NCBI GenBank assembly: GCA_020061995.1
Contig: JAGUXE010000039.1
Location: 1 to 6,875 of the forward strand
DNA length: 6,875 nucleotides
From: Ignavibacteriales bacterium
GTDB lineage: Bacteria > Bacteroidota > Ignavibacteria > Ignavibacteriales > Ignavibacteriaceae
Reading direction: 5' to 3'
In this document: positions 6,710 to 6,875 of the stretch, piece by piece
How positions within the stretch are numbered: position 1 is the first letter of the stretch
Layout of the letters: each line of letters opens with the position of its first letter
Position numbers and translations under genes: made by a program
Notes under the pieces: model-generated
What the model saw: the letters and a program-made list of their open reading frames with translations, nothing else
The model's database searches: none
What the model was told of the DNA's origin: nothing

Positions 6710-6722
6710 TATAAAGAGAATT

Positions 6723-6875
6723 ATGGAATTCAAATTTACCGAAGAAAATCTGCAAAAGATCGAGAGAGTTTTGGAAAAATATCCGATTAAACAACCTGCA
6801 GTTATGCCATTACTCTATCTTGCGCAAGAACAAAATGGATGGATTTCCGTTGAGGTTATGCAAGAGATTGCAAAT
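6723..6875 (+). CDS. nuoE: NADH-quinone oxidoreductase subunit E (24 kDa subunit), N-terminal fragment
   Basis: The last 153 bases encode 51 residues beginning MEFKFTEENLQKIERVLEKY and continuing with PAVMPLLYLAQEQNGWIS (about 26-43). This is the typical N-terminal helical domain of NuoE/24-kDa proteins, where a run of this form (AlaxxPLLxLAQxxxGW) precedes the thioredoxin-like domain. The four cysteines for the [2Fe-2S] cluster N1a lie later and are outside the window. NuoE works with NuoF in the NADH-oxidising module of complex I. The purine run AAAGAGA sits just before the ATG. The gene is set apart from nuoD by the 156-base gap with the inverted repeat. Its presence suggests that this complex I has an NADH-input module, unlike the NuoEFG-lacking version in green sulfur bacteria. 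Confidence 0.88.
   Translation, partial: MEFKFTEENLQKIERVLEKYPIKQPAVMPLLYLAQEQNGWISVEVMQEIAN

Overview
The window is AT-rich chromosomal DNA from a bacterium of the Bacteroidota/Ignavibacteriota/Chlorobiota kind. Three things suggest this: the separate (not fused) nuoC and nuoD genes, the weak or missing Shine-Dalgarno sites before most genes, and a sequence before nuoA that fits the Bacteroidota promoter pattern (TTG, about 20 bases, TAnnTTTG). This placement is inferred from sequence style and the protein families, not from a database comparison.

The left half (about 1-3763) holds three genes on the minus strand. In transcription order they are a beta-CASP metallo-beta-lactamase-fold RNase-like protein (2366-3763), a secreted outer-membrane beta-barrel protein of unknown function (364-2265), and the N-terminal part of an RsbW-type anti-sigma factor/serine kinase that runs off the left edge (1-313). 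The last two have no usable ATG and appear to start at TTG.

The right half (3941-6875) holds the start of a respiratory complex I operon on the plus strand: nuoA, nuoB, nuoC, nuoD and the beginning of nuoE. NuoA is a membrane-arm subunit. NuoB carries cluster N2. NuoC and NuoD form the connecting and quinone-binding module, and NuoE belongs to the NADH-dehydrogenase module. nuoA to nuoD are tightly packed: nuoB overlaps nuoA by 10 bases, and the other gaps are 1 and 10 bases. A 156-base gap between nuoD and nuoE then carries a perfect 16-base inverted repeat, each arm of which is itself nearly palindromic. The two halves are divergent, with 177 bases between them containing a promoter candidate for each direction.

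I found no mobile element, CRISPR array, RNA gene or clearly new defence or metabolic system. The parts most worth a second look are the inverted repeat inside the nuo operon, the unidentified outer-membrane protein, the cluster of TTG starts, and the recurring promoter-like pattern.
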